This document shows, piece by piece, positions 22,228 to 33,342 of a DNA stretch of 60,000 nt. Position 1 is the first letter of the stretch. Each line of letters opens with the position of its first letter. The notes below the pieces were generated by a model, which was not told the DNA's origin, did not search any database, and saw only the letters and a program-made list of their open reading frames with translations. This stretch comes from Anaeramoeba ignava (lineage: Eukaryota > Metamonada > Anaeramoebidae): NCBI GenBank assembly GCA_028826165.1, contig JAPDFW010000011.1:1-60000 (forward strand), written 5' to 3'. The translations under genes were made by a program, and so were the position numbers.

Positions 22228-25091
22228 TTAAAAGAAAAAATTAGAAAGTAAATAATTTCCAATATAAGAAATTTGTTGATTTGAAGATTTTGATGCTTTT
22301 TCAAGTGCTTTTCCAAAATCAAGTTGATTAAATAATTCAACTAAATTATTATTTTTAACACATAATATTGCTCCAGCAGAAAGGAATCTATGTAAAACAT
22401 TTTCAGGAAGATCCATTTGACTGAACTATAATAATAATTTTTATTTTATTTTATTTTGAAATTAAATAAAAAAGAATTTTTGTTAAAATTTTTTTTAAAT
22501 TTACTTTTGTAATTGAAGTAACAAGTGAAATTTCTTCTTTTGAAAGATATTTTGATTCTTTTTGTGATCTAATTATTTCAATAGCAAAACTAAAAAAGAT
22601 TTAAAATTTTTTAATTTAAATTATTTTAAATTTGATTTTTTAATATTTAAAAATACTTAAGATATAATGTGGAAAATTCAATTTGAATAAATGGATCAAT
22701 ATTAATAAAAGAAGAAGTAGAATTGAGAATATTGAGTTTATGAGGTTGAAGTAATTCAAGAGTTTCAGGAATAAGAAATAAATTTGAAATAAATCGAAGA
22801 ATCATTTTAGTATTTTTAATTGGTGCAGTTGTAGAAAGTTGTCCTCCAATATTAAGTATTTGAGAAATAAGATCAATATTAGATTTTTTAATAAAAGAAA
22901 TGAAAGATTTTGCAAAAGAAGAATCAAGCATAACAAATCTAATAATATCAATGAAAGGATAAAGATGTTCTGAAGGCCAATGTGGAAATGCAATATTGAA
23001 TATGAAATCAAAAATAGGTTGATAATGAGAAAATTGTTTGAGAGAATTTGATGATGAATCTTCAAGAAGTTCTTTAATAGCAGAAATTTGTAAAGAAGAT
23101 ATTTTGTATTCTTCATTTGAAACAAGATCTGAATTTGTAGAAACAATGATTTCAATCAATCTTTTTGTGTTTGCACCTGTGATAGAAACAAACTTATCTA
23201 TATAAAAATCAGGAATTTGTTTTTCTTTTAAAGAATGTTCTTGAGTATATTCTTGTTGATTTTCATTATGTGTATCTTTCTGAAGAATAGATGGAACATA
23301 AGCACCATCAGAAGTAAATGGATCTGTCATATCATTTCCAGTATTTGTTGGCATTGTTTGGAAAATTTCTGGTTGATAATTGTTTTGTTGGAATGGACGA
23401 TATGCTCCATCACCAGTAATAGGATCTCCACCAAAATCATCCACAAATTGTTTTGGTTGGCTATAAGTAGTAGGATGATATGCTCCATCACTAGTAAAAG
23501 GATCTCCACCAAAATCATTTACAAATTGTTGTTGCCTGTGGGTGGGAGGACGATATGCCCCATCATCAGTCAAAGGATCCAGTGTAAATGAATCTGAAAT
23601 TGTTGTTGGTGTAATGTTTTGTATTATTTTGTTTGCGATATTTTCAATAAAATCGTATGGAAGATTATTGCGCATTACTAAATCTTTTGCTAATATGTAT
23701 GGATTATCACCATTATTGTATCCAAGTTGATATTGTTGTCCCATATCATCAATAATAATATCAAAAACTTGATCATATTCTTTGTCTCCAATTTTCTCTT
23801 TTGGAGTTCCTGAGATTTGAGTTTGTGAATTTGGTGGTGGATCTACAAGATCTCCAATTTTAATCCATTCTCCTTGTGTTGATTTCCATTGATATGCTTC
23901 TGCATGATTTCCATTTAAACAAACTCGAATTTCATCATTTGTTTTTCCTGGAAGATTTAATGATTCCATTGAATACATTTTAGATTTATCCATTCCTCCA
24001 ATACTAGTTGAATTTGGGTTTCGAGCTGCAAGAATTTTCTCATATTCATCAAGTATCTTGGCATCTATAATACGATTACGAGAACGAGAAAATATTCTTA
24101 CAATATAATCTGCACAAGCTGTTACAATATCTTCTTCATAACTTTCATTTTCAGGATTATAAACAGGAATCCATGTTGCACTCCAAACTGTTTTAGGATG
24201 TAAAAGAGTATCAATACATTCAGTATCTCTCCAAACTTTTACAGTTTTATCTTCACTTGAAGTAACAAAATTAACTCCTAAAAAATTGGAACTTTTTTGG
24301 ATTGGTATATTACTATTATTCTCATCTTGTTCCTCTTTACTATCTTTATTTCCAGCAATACTATAAACATAATTTTCATGACCAAATAATTTACCAATAA
24401 CTTTTTCTCCATTTTCACTCCAAATTTTACACATATTATCATTGGCACAAGAAGCAAATCTTCTTCCTGAAAGTGGAGTAAGTCCACGAACACAATCTTC
24501 ATGAGCTTGAATTGTATGAGTACAAGTTGCACCACGCCATAAACGGATTGTTTTATCTGCAGATGCTGTTGCGATTGTAAATCCATCGCTAAGAACTTTT
24601 ATATCCCAAACAGCAGCAGTATGACCTGTAAGTGTGAATTTTTGTTCACCATTTCTCCATAATCTACCAGTTTTATCCCAAGAGCCACTTACAATATCTC
24701 CATTACTTAAAACATCAAAACAAACCACTGCACCTTCATGGCCTATAAGAGTTAATGTAGGTCTTATTTCTTGATCATTATTTGTTGAATCAATAACATC
24801 AACATCCCAAACATATATCATTTTATCTTTGGATCCTGAAATAATTACTTCACGAGGAAAGTTTGGAATTATTCCTTTCTCAACAGTTTTAAGACCCTGT
24901 ACATAATCTTCATGAGCTGTTAATGTTTTATAACATTCATAATTTTTATCAGTTTTTCTCCATAATTTAACAGTAAAATCACGAGATGCAGTTACTATTG
25001 TTCCATTTAAAAAGACAGAAACACATTTCACATCACTTTCATGACCAATTAATACTGCACTTAAATTGTATTTAGTTTCTTGTTCTTCCAT
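22228..25091 (-). CDS. PLAA/Doa1 (Ufd3)-like WD40-PFU-PUL protein, copy 2
   Basis: Exons (minus) 25091-22657, 22589-22505 and 22425-22228, with the same intron positions and phases as copy 1; 905 aa. The WD40 and PUL parts differ from copy 1 by only scattered residues. The linker between PFU and PUL is 50 residues longer and carries four or five DP(F/I/L)T.DGAY motifs against two in copy 1, with FVNDFGG/FVDDFGG spacers. DPFTG..Y-type motifs are usual in this linker of PLAA proteins, so the copy number is changing by slippage or unequal exchange. Both copies appear intact. Confidence 0.92.
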
Positions 25092-25120
25092 TATTATTTT
25101 AAATTCTCAAAATAAGGGAA

Positions 25121-25128
25121 AAAAATGA
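25121..25128 (-). promoter_or_regulatory. TCATTTTT element of PLAA copy 2
   Basis: Minus-strand TCATTTTT 30 bp upstream of the ATG at 25091. A second overlapping copy follows a few bases further upstream. Confidence 0.5.
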
Positions 25129-25190
25129 AAAAATGAAAAAAGCAAAAAAAAATTTTTTTTTTAACAAATTTTTAATTTAATAAAATTTCT

Positions 25191-26437
25191 TTAAAATAAT
25201 TGAAGTTTCTTTTTAGTTGTTTCGAATCTATTTAAATGAACTACAAATTGAGAACTAATATCAAAATAATCACTTTGATTTGTTTCAAAATTTTGTCTTA
25301 ATTTAAATAATTCTTTTGATATTTTTGCAATTCTTTCTCTTGATTCTTGAATAATTTTAAAAGTTTGTTTTGCTTTTGTTTTTGGATCTAATTTTCTTAA
25401 ATCTTGTTTATCATTTTCATTTTGAATTTGATTTTCATTTTCATTTTCATTTTCATTTTCAATTTGATTTTCATTTTGATTTTCATTTTGATTTTCAATT
25501 TGATTTTCAAATTCATTTTCAATTTGATTTTCATTTTGATTTTCAATTTGATTTTGATTTTCATTTTCAATTTGATTTTGATTTTCAATTTTCATTTTCA
25601 TTTTCATTTTCATTTTCATTTTCAATTTCATTTTCATTTTCAAATTCATTTTGTTTTTGTTTTTCTTCTGTACTAAATTCTGATTCTGCAAATGATAAAT
25701 CTTCAAAATCACTTGGAATTGATTCATCTTCTGGTATTTGAGAATCATTTTCTTCAAAACTTCCAAAACTTTCTGAAGTGAAATCGTGTTCCAAATCTTT
25801 TGATTTTTCTGAGTTTTTTCTTTTTAAAATTTATTTAAATAAAAATAATTAATTAAAATAATTAAATAAAGATTTACTTTAAACTTGAATCATTTTCTTT
25901 TGAAAAATTTAAATCATCTTCTTTTAGAAAAATTTGAATCATCTTCCTTTTAGAAAAATTTAAATCATTTTCTTTTGAAAAATTTAAATCATTATCTTTT
26001 GAAAAATTTGAATCATTTTCTTTTGAAAAATTTAAATCATTTTCTTTTAAAAAATTTGAATCATTTCCTTTTGAAAAATTTGAATCATTTTCTTTTGAAA
26101 AATTTAAATCATTTTCTTTTAAAAAATTTGAATCATCTCCTTTTAAAAAATTTAAATCATTTTCTTTTAAAAAATTTAAATCATTTTCTTTTAAAAAATT
26201 TAAATCATTTTCTTTTGAAAAATTTGAATCATTTTCTTTTGAAAAATTTAAATCATTTTCTTTTGAAAAATTTAAATCATTTTCTTTTAAAAAATTTGAA
26301 TCATTTTCTTTTGAAAAATTTAAATCATTATCTTTTGAAAAATTTGAATCATTTTCTTTTAAAAAATTTGAATCGTCTTCTTTTGAAAAATTTGAATCAT
26401 TTTCTTTTGAAAAATTTAAATCATTTTCTTGAGACAT
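25191..26437 (-). CDS. Repeat-encoded protein: (NDxNFSKE)n plus EN-rich tract and coiled coil
   Basis: Exon 1 26437-25878 and exon 2 25819-25191, phase 2 at the junction. Residues 4-185 are about 22 imperfect copies of an eight-residue unit NDSNFSKE/NDLNFLKE encoded by a 24-bp minisatellite. Exon 2 continues through an acidic segment into an EN/QN tract and a basic, helical C-terminus (DLRKLDPKTKAKQTFKIIQE). The frame breaks at about 25585 within the GAAAAT repeat: one frame stops there and the next carries the rest, so a one-base change is needed. A second, self-compensating slip lies at about 25920-25960. I do not recognise the family. The C-terminus alone looks like conserved, non-repetitive protein. 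Confidence 0.55.
25890..26430 (-). repeat. 24-bp coding minisatellite
   Basis: The unit (given strand) is AAATCATTTTCTTTTGAAAAATTT or a close variant, about 22 tandem copies, all in one frame except a short slip near 25940. It codes the NDSNFSKE repeats. Confidence 0.9.
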
Positions 26438-26546
26438 TAAAAAATAAAAAAATTAAATTAAAAAAATGAAAAAACCAAAAACTATAAAAGTTTTAAAAAA
26501 ATTTTTTTTTCATTTTTTTCCTTTTTTTTTTTATTAAAATTTTTCA
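26438..26546. promoter_or_regulatory. Divergent promoter, repeat protein / EXO1
   Basis: 109 bp between two divergent ATGs. TCATTTTT occurs at 26462-26469 (minus) and 26510-26517 (plus), each 25-37 bp from its start codon. Confidence 0.6.
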
Positions 26547-29500
26547 ATGGGAATTCAACACTTACTTTCTTTATTTGCACCTTTTGCAAGAAAAATTAAT
26601 ATTTCTAAATTCAAAGGTCAAAAATTAGCAATTGATTCTTTTGTTCTTTTACACAGAAGTGCACTACAATACGCAGAAGAAATTTGTGAAAAACAAGAAA
26701 CAACAAAGTCAATATTTGAATTTTAAATCAAAATATATTTAAATCAAAATATATTCAAATCAATTTATATGAATTTTAAATCAAAATATTTAAATCAAAA
26801 AATATTTAAATCAATAATATTTATAAATCAATATATATATTTAAATCAATATATATATATAAATCAAAATATATTTAAATCAAAATATATTTAAATCAAA
26901 ATATATATAAATCAATATATATATTTAAATCAAAATATATATAAATCAAAATATATATAAATCAAAATATTTAAATCAAAATATTTAAATCAATATATAT
27001 ATAAATCAATATATATTTAAATCAATAAATAAATTTAAATCAAAATATTTAAATCAATATATTTATAAATCAATATATATATAAATCAAAATATATTTAA
27101 ATCAAAATATATTTAAATCAAAATATATTTAAATCAATATATAAATCAATATATATTTAAATCAAATTATATTTAAATCAAAATATATTTAAATCAAAAT
27201 ATATATAAATCAAAATATATATAAATCAAAATATTTAAATAAATATATAAATCAATATATATTTAAATCAAAAATATATTTAAATCAAAAATATATTTAA
27301 ATCAAAATATATTTAAATCAAAATATATAAATCAATATATTTAAATCAATATATTTAAATCAATATATTTAAATCAATATATTTAAATCAATATATATTT
27401 AAATCAATATATATTTAAATCAAAATATATTTAAATCAATTTATTTAAATCAAAATATATTTAAATCAATTTATTTAAATCAAAATATTTAAATCAAAAT
27501 ATATTTAAATCAATATATTTAAATCAAAATATATTTAAATCAATTTATTTAAATCAAAATATATTTAAATCAATTTATTTAAATCAAAAATATTTAAATC
27601 AAAAATATTTAAATCAATACATTTAAATCAAAAATATATTTAAATCAAAATATATTTAAATCAATTTATATTTAAATAAATATATTTAAATCAAAATATT
27701 TAAATCAATTTATATTTAAATCAAAAATATATTTAAATCAATTTATATTTAAATCAATTTATATTTAAATCAATATATTTATAAATCAATTTATATTTAA
27801 ATCAATTTATATTTAAATCAATTTATATTTAAATCAATATATTTATAAATCAATATATATTTAAATCAATTTATTTAAATCAATATATTTAAATCAATAT
27901 ATTTAAATCAATATATTTAAATCAAAATATATTTAAATCAAAATATATTTAAATCAAAATATATTTAAATCAAAATATATAAATCAAAATATATTTAAAT
28001 CAATATATATTTAAATCAAAAATATATTTAAATCAAAATATATAAATCAATATATAAATCAATAATATTTAAATCAATAATATTTAAATCAATTTATTTA
28101 AATCAAAATATTTAAATCAAAATATTTAAATCAATTTATATTTAAATCAATTTTTAAATCAAAATATATAAATCAATATATTTAAATCAATTTATATAAA
28201 TCAAAATATATTTAAATCAATATATAAATCAAAATATATTTAAATCAATTTATTTAAATCAATTTATATTTAAATAAATATATTTATAAATCAAAATATA
28301 TTTAAATCAATATATTTAAATCAAAATATATTTAAATCAAAATATTTAAATCAATATATTTATAAATCAAAATATATTTAAATCAATTTATATTTAAATC
28401 AATAATATTTAAATCAAATTATATTTAAATCAATTTATTTAAATCAATTTATATTTAAATCAATTTATATTTAAATCAAAAATATTTAAATCAATTATTT
28501 AGTCTTGTAAATTCTTGTATGGTTTTTGTTAATCAATGGATATCATTGGGTATAATTCCTGTTATGGTTTTCGATGGAAGAGAACTTCCAATGAAACATG
28601 AAACAAATCAAAATCGACAACAAAGAAGAGAATTGGCTTTAATAAATGCACGAGAGGCAATAAAAGAAGGCAATCTAAAAAAAGCAAAATCAGAATATCA
28701 ACAAGCAATCAAAATTACACCAGAAATCGCACATGCTTTCGTTGAAGTATATTATTACTTCTGAGAAATACTTCTCGAATAATCAACATTTAATAAATAT
28801 AAATATAAATATAAATATAAATATAAATATCTTTGATTCATTTTAATTTATAAAAGGAACTTAAAAAAAATCAAATCGAAGTGATTGTGGCACCTTATGA
28901 AGCAGATGCTCAATTAGCTTACTTGTTTTTAATCGGGTATTGCTCTGCTGTTGTGACAATTGATTCTGATTTACTTGTTTATGGTGTCGAATCTGTTATT
29001 TATAATTGGAAAATAGATGGAACCGCTGAAGAAATGAATTGGAAAGATATATATTTAATTGGGAAATCAAACTCTGAAAACAAAAAAGATCAAAAATCAA
29101 ATTCAAAATCAAATTCAAAATCAAATTCAAAATCAAATTCAAAATCAAATTCAAAATCAAATTCAAAATCAAATTCAAAATCAAATTCAAAATCACGAAA
29201 TTCGATACAGTATAATTTTACTGGTTGGACTTATGATATGTTTATCAAAATGGCTATTTTATCTGGATGTGATTATTTGGAATCAATTAAAAGAATTGGT
29301 TTGAAAAAAGCTTTTGATTTTGTATCAAGATCTCGTGGAAAGAGACAAGTATAACTTCTTGAATCTTCTTTTTGAACAAAACACTTTCTAATTCTCATTT
29401 TTTTTCTTTTTTTTTTCTTTTGGATTCCGCAAAGGTTTTTTCCCAAATTAGTACTGCTGGCTTTTTTATACCTACAAATTATGAAAAAAACTTCCAAAAA

Positions 29501-30482
29501 GCTTTCTTAACTTTTCTTCATCAAAGGGTTTATGATCCAATTAAGAAAAAAATTGTTTTTTTGCGTCCATACGATCCTAATATTGAATTCGATTTGGATG
29601 TTTCAAAGCTTAAAGATTCAAATTTTCTTGGACAGTAAAAAATAATCAAAAATCAAAAATCAAAAATCAAAAATCAAATTTGGAAAATTTTTAAATAGAG
29701 ATCTTCCACCAAAAATTGCAGAAGGAATTGCAAAAGGAGAAATTCATCCAAACACTTTCAAAAAATTTGGAGAAGAAGAAAAAGAAACAAGAAGCAAACA
29801 TAAACTTGATTTAAATTATGAAAAGGAAATCAATCTAACAACTTTCACTTCAAAAAGATCAAATATTGATTTAATTTCAGAGCAAGAAGATACTAAAACA
29901 AATCAACAAAATAATACAGAAACAATTTCTCCTCATTTTATTAATGGATCTAATATTATATTACCTTCATTTAAGCCGAAAACTTTTTTCAAGAATTCTA
30001 TAAGAAATCAAACCAAATTAAATGGATTATTAAAAAACAATCAATTTACTCCACAAATTTTGATTGAAAATTTAAATTTTAATGTTAAAGTAAATACTCA
30101 ATATTTAAGTATTGAATCAGAAGAAAAAGAAAAAGAAAAAGAAAAAGAAAAAGAAAAAGAAAAAGAAGAAGAAAAAGAAAAAGAAATTAATCAAAAATTC
30201 AAAAAATCTCCAAGAATTGTTACAGTTCCAAAAACTCCTTTATTCTCAAAAAGTCAAAATCGACAAAAAACTCCTGTTCAAAATTCATTAAATTCATTAA
30301 ATTTCCTAAATTCAAAAAATTCACAAAATTCACAAAATTCACAAAATTCACAAAATTCACAAAATTCAAATCAATCACCTCATTTTGGGTTTTCAAATTC
30401 TAAATTTGTTAGACAATCAACATCTTCTTCAAATTTATTTTTAAAACTTTTCTCCCAAACTCATTCTCAAAAGAAAAATTAA
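26547..30482 (+). CDS. EXO1: Exonuclease 1 (XPG/Rad2 family)
   Basis: Exons 26547-26707, 28503-28746, 28857-29348, 29435-29634 and 29699-30482; all phases agree; 626 aa. The start MGIQHLLSLF and AIDSF (metal-binding Asp about 30) are XPG-N. FDGRELPMK and the helical arch follow. XPG-I has VIVAPYEADAQLAYL and TIDSDLL, then LSGCDYLESIKRIGLKKA (H3TH). The order and the IRALxxF-like exon-4 segment FDPIKKKI-type VYDPIKKKIVFLRPYDP match EXO1 rather than FEN1. EXO1 is a 5'-3' exonuclease in mismatch repair, end resection and meiotic recombination. Oddities: a 1.8-kb satellite intron after 54 codons, and a (KSNS)n insertion of about 40 residues just before the H3TH motif. The C-terminus is low complexity (EKEKEK, NSQ repeats). 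Confidence 0.88.
26708..28502 (+). repeat. 1.8-kb satellite intron of EXO1
   Basis: A short unit AAATCAAAATATATTT, with AAATCAATTTATATTT variants, repeats over the whole intron. The 5' end is GTCAAT and the 3' end ATTATTTAG. There are no long frames and almost no G. Confidence 0.85.
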
Positions 30483-32041
30483 ATTAATTTTATTTCTTTT
30501 TTTTTTTGTATTTCAATTTAAATTTTAAATAAAAATAATTAAATTAAAACAATTTTAATTAATATTAATAAATAAATATTTAATAAAATAATAAAATAAA
30601 ATAATTCCAAAAATGAATAATAAATTAAATAAATTAAAAAATAAATTAAATAATTAAATCAAAAAAAAAGTGGAATAAAAAATAATTAATCAAAAAATAT
30701 AAAAAATTGAAATAAATTTAATTAATATTTAATAAAATAATAAATTAAACAATTCAAAATAATAAAATAAAATAATTTCAAAAAGTGAATAAAAATAATT
30801 AATCAAAAATATAAAAAATAATAAATTAAATAAATTAAAAATAAATTAAAAAATTAAATAAAAAGTGGAATAAAAATAATTAATCAAAAAATATAAAAAA
30901 ATAAATAAATTTAATTAATATTAATAAATAAATATTTAATAAAATAATAAAATAAAATAATTCAAAAAAAAATTAAATAAAAAAAAATAATGGATAGTGA
31001 GGGAATCGAATAAAATTAAATTAAATTTAAATTAAAATATTTTATTCCACTTTTTTTTTGAAATAAAAAATATAAAAAATTGAAATAAATTTAATTAATA
31101 TTAATAAATAAATATTTAATAAAATAATAAATTAAAATAATTCCAAAAATGAATAATAAATTAAATAAATTAAAAAATAAATTAAATAATTAAATCAAAA
31201 AGTGGAATAAAAATAATTAATCAAAAATATAAAAAAATTGAAATAAATTTAATTAATATTAATAAATAAATATTTAATAAAATAATAAAATAAAATAATT
31301 TCCAAAAAAAAATTAAATAAAAAAAAATAATGGATAGTGAGGGAATCGAATAAAATTAAATTAAATTAAATTTAAATTAAAATATTTTTATTCCATTTTT
31401 GGAAATAAAAAATAAAAATAAATAAATTTGAATTAATATTAATTAATAAATATTTAATAAAATAATAAATTCCAAAAATAATTCAATAAAAAATGAATAA
31501 ATAAATTAAATCAAAAATTAAAAATAAATTAATCAAAAATTAAAAATTGAAAAATTTAATTATTGGAATAAAAATAATATTTAATCAAAAAAATATAAAA
31601 ATTGAATTAAATTTAATTAATATTAAATAAATAAATAATTAAATCAAAAAAATAATAAAATCAAAAAATAATAATTTCAAAAAATTAAAAATAAAATTTA
31701 ATAAAATAATAGGGAATCGAATAATAAATTAAATTAAATTTAAATTAAAAATATTTTATTCCATTTTTGGAAATAAAAAATAAAAAAAATAAATAAATTG
31801 AATTAATATTAATTAATAAATATTTAATAAAATAATAAATTAAAATAATTCCAAAAATGAATAATAAATTAAATAAATTAAAAAATAAATTAAATAATTA
31901 AATCAAAAAAAAAGTGGAATAAAAAATAATTAATCAAAAAATATAAAAAAAATTAAATAAATTTAATTAATATTAATAAATAAATATTTAATAAAATAAT
32001 AAAATAAAATAATTTCCAAAAAAAAAATTAAAAAAAAATAA
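30483..32041. repeat. Array of about 340-bp units, two starting with an exact tRNA-Ala 3' end
   Basis: AT-rich units contain AATTAATATTAATAAATAAA, AAGTGGAATAAAAATAATTA and TTCCAAAAATGAATAATAAA. The 20-bp word TGGATAGTGAGGGAATCGAA, the last 20 nt of the adjacent tRNA-Ala, recurs at 30991-31010 and 31331-31350; a shorter form (AGGGAATCGAATAA) is at 31711-31724. The complete tRNA starts at 32042. Spacings are about 340-370 bp. No protein gene is visible. Confidence 0.8.
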
Positions 32042-32113
32042 TGGATAGTGAGGGAATCGAACCCCCGGCCTCTCGTGTGCAAGACGAGCATTGTGCCACT
32101 CAACTAACTACCC
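32042..32113 (-). tRNA. tRNA-Ala (anticodon TGC)
   Basis: The minus strand folds as a 72-nt cloverleaf. The acceptor GGGTAGT pairs with ACTATCC including a G3:U70 wobble, the alanine identity element. The D stem is GTTG/CAAT. The anticodon stem CTCGT/ACGAG carries loop CTTGCAC with anticodon TGC at 32079-32081. The T stem is GGGGG/CCCTC with loop TTCGATT, and the discriminator is A. CCA is not encoded and there is no intron. A T run just downstream on the minus strand could end Pol III transcription. Confidence 0.95.
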
Positions 32114-32217
32114 AAAATTAAATTTAAATTAATTTTTTTTTCTTATTTTTTTTTTAAAATATATATTATTTATATTATTATTTTTATTTTTTTTAATTAT
32201 TTTTTTTATTTTTTTTT

Positions 32218-32225
32218 TCATTTTT
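32218..32225 (+). promoter_or_regulatory. TCATTTTT element of the BAP31-like gene
   Basis: TCATTTTT ending 23 bp before the ATG at 32249, between the tRNA and this gene. Confidence 0.45.
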
Positions 32226-32248
32226 TTCTTTTTTATTTTTTAAAAATA

Positions 32249-33251
32249 ATGCTTGAAATTTACGCAGTTTTAGTTTTATTAATTCTTTGTTCACTTATTT
32301 TAATTATTTTCCTTGCTCCTTTTATTCCAAAACCAATTATTAAAATAACAAAATCTTTTCTTAATAACAAACAAATTTCTTATATTTTTAAATTGTCTTT
32401 CTTTTTATTATTACTAATGACAATCAGTAAATCTTTTAATTCTAATTCTAATTTTTAATTTAATTCTAATTCTAATTCTAATTCTAATTCTAATTCTAAT
32501 TCTAATTCTAATTCTAATTTTAAATTAAATTCTAATTCTAATTCTAATTTAATTCTAATTTTAATTTTAATTTTAATTCTAATTCTAATTCTAATTCTAA
32601 TTCTAATTCTAATTCTAATTCTAATTCTAATTCTAAATTCTAATTCTAATTCTAATTTTAATTTTAATTTTAATTTTAATTTTAATTCTAATTCTAATTC
32701 TAATTCTAATTCTAATTCTAATTCTAATTCTAATTCTAATTCTAATTTTAATTCTAATTTTAATTTTAATTCTAATTTTAATTCTAATTCTAATTCTAAT
32801 TCTAATTTTAATTTAATTTTAATTCTAATTTTAATTTTAATTTTAATTCTAATTCTAATTCTAATTCTAATTTAAATAATTATAATTTTAATTATAATTC
32901 TAATTTAATTATAATTTTTTAATTTTAATTTTAATTTTAAATTTTAAATTAAATTTTAAATTTTAAATTAAATTTTAAATTTTAATTTGAATTTAAAAAG
33001 ATTACTTTCTTGAAATGAGAAAATTCGATTCTCATACTCAAATTGAAAATACAAATGAAAATTCACATCATACTCATGCTGATAGTTCTTCTGCATGGAC
33101 TCAATCACAAATTAGAAAATTCCGAATTCAAAGAAATTTTTATCTTTGTGAATTTACTCTCGCTTTACAATTAATAACTTATCGAATGCTTCCTTTAATG
33201 AAAAGAATTGAACTCGCAGAAAAAAAAGAAAAAGAATTAAAGAAGAATTGA
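32249..33251 (+). CDS. BAP29/BAP31-like ER membrane protein
   Basis: Exons 32249-32426 and 33001-33251, phase 1, 142 aa. Two hydrophobic segments lie at residues about 5-27 and 45-60. After the junction come EMRKFD, and then RKFRIQRNFYLCEFTLALQL with a third hydrophobic stretch. This matches the BAP31/Yet1 pattern (EIRKYD, then KLFRAQRNLYI..F). The protein ends in a short Lys/Glu tail (KKEKELKKN), which may be an ER-retrieval signal, though not a strict KKXX. BAP31 proteins sort membrane proteins at the ER. The luminal loop is His/Asn-rich. The intron is a 574-nt TAATTC hexamer satellite. Confidence 0.7.
32427..33000 (+). repeat. TAATTC hexamer intron
   Basis: The 574-nt intron is almost pure TAATTC/TAATTT hexamers, bounded by GTAAAT and TTTAAAAAG. 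The repeat family is different from those in neighbouring introns. Confidence 0.88.
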
Positions 33252-33314
33252 AATCAAAAAGCAAAAAAAAAATTTTAATAAAAAAAATTTGATTTTTTTG
33301 ATTTTTTAAATTTT

Positions 33315-33322
33315 TCATTTTT
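33315..33322 (+). promoter_or_regulatory. TCATTTTT element of the seven-TM gene
   Basis: TCATTTTT 21-28 bp upstream of the ATG at 33343, in the 91-bp gap after the BAP31-like stop. Confidence 0.45.
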
Positions 33323-33342
33323 TTATTTGCTTAATTTTTTTT

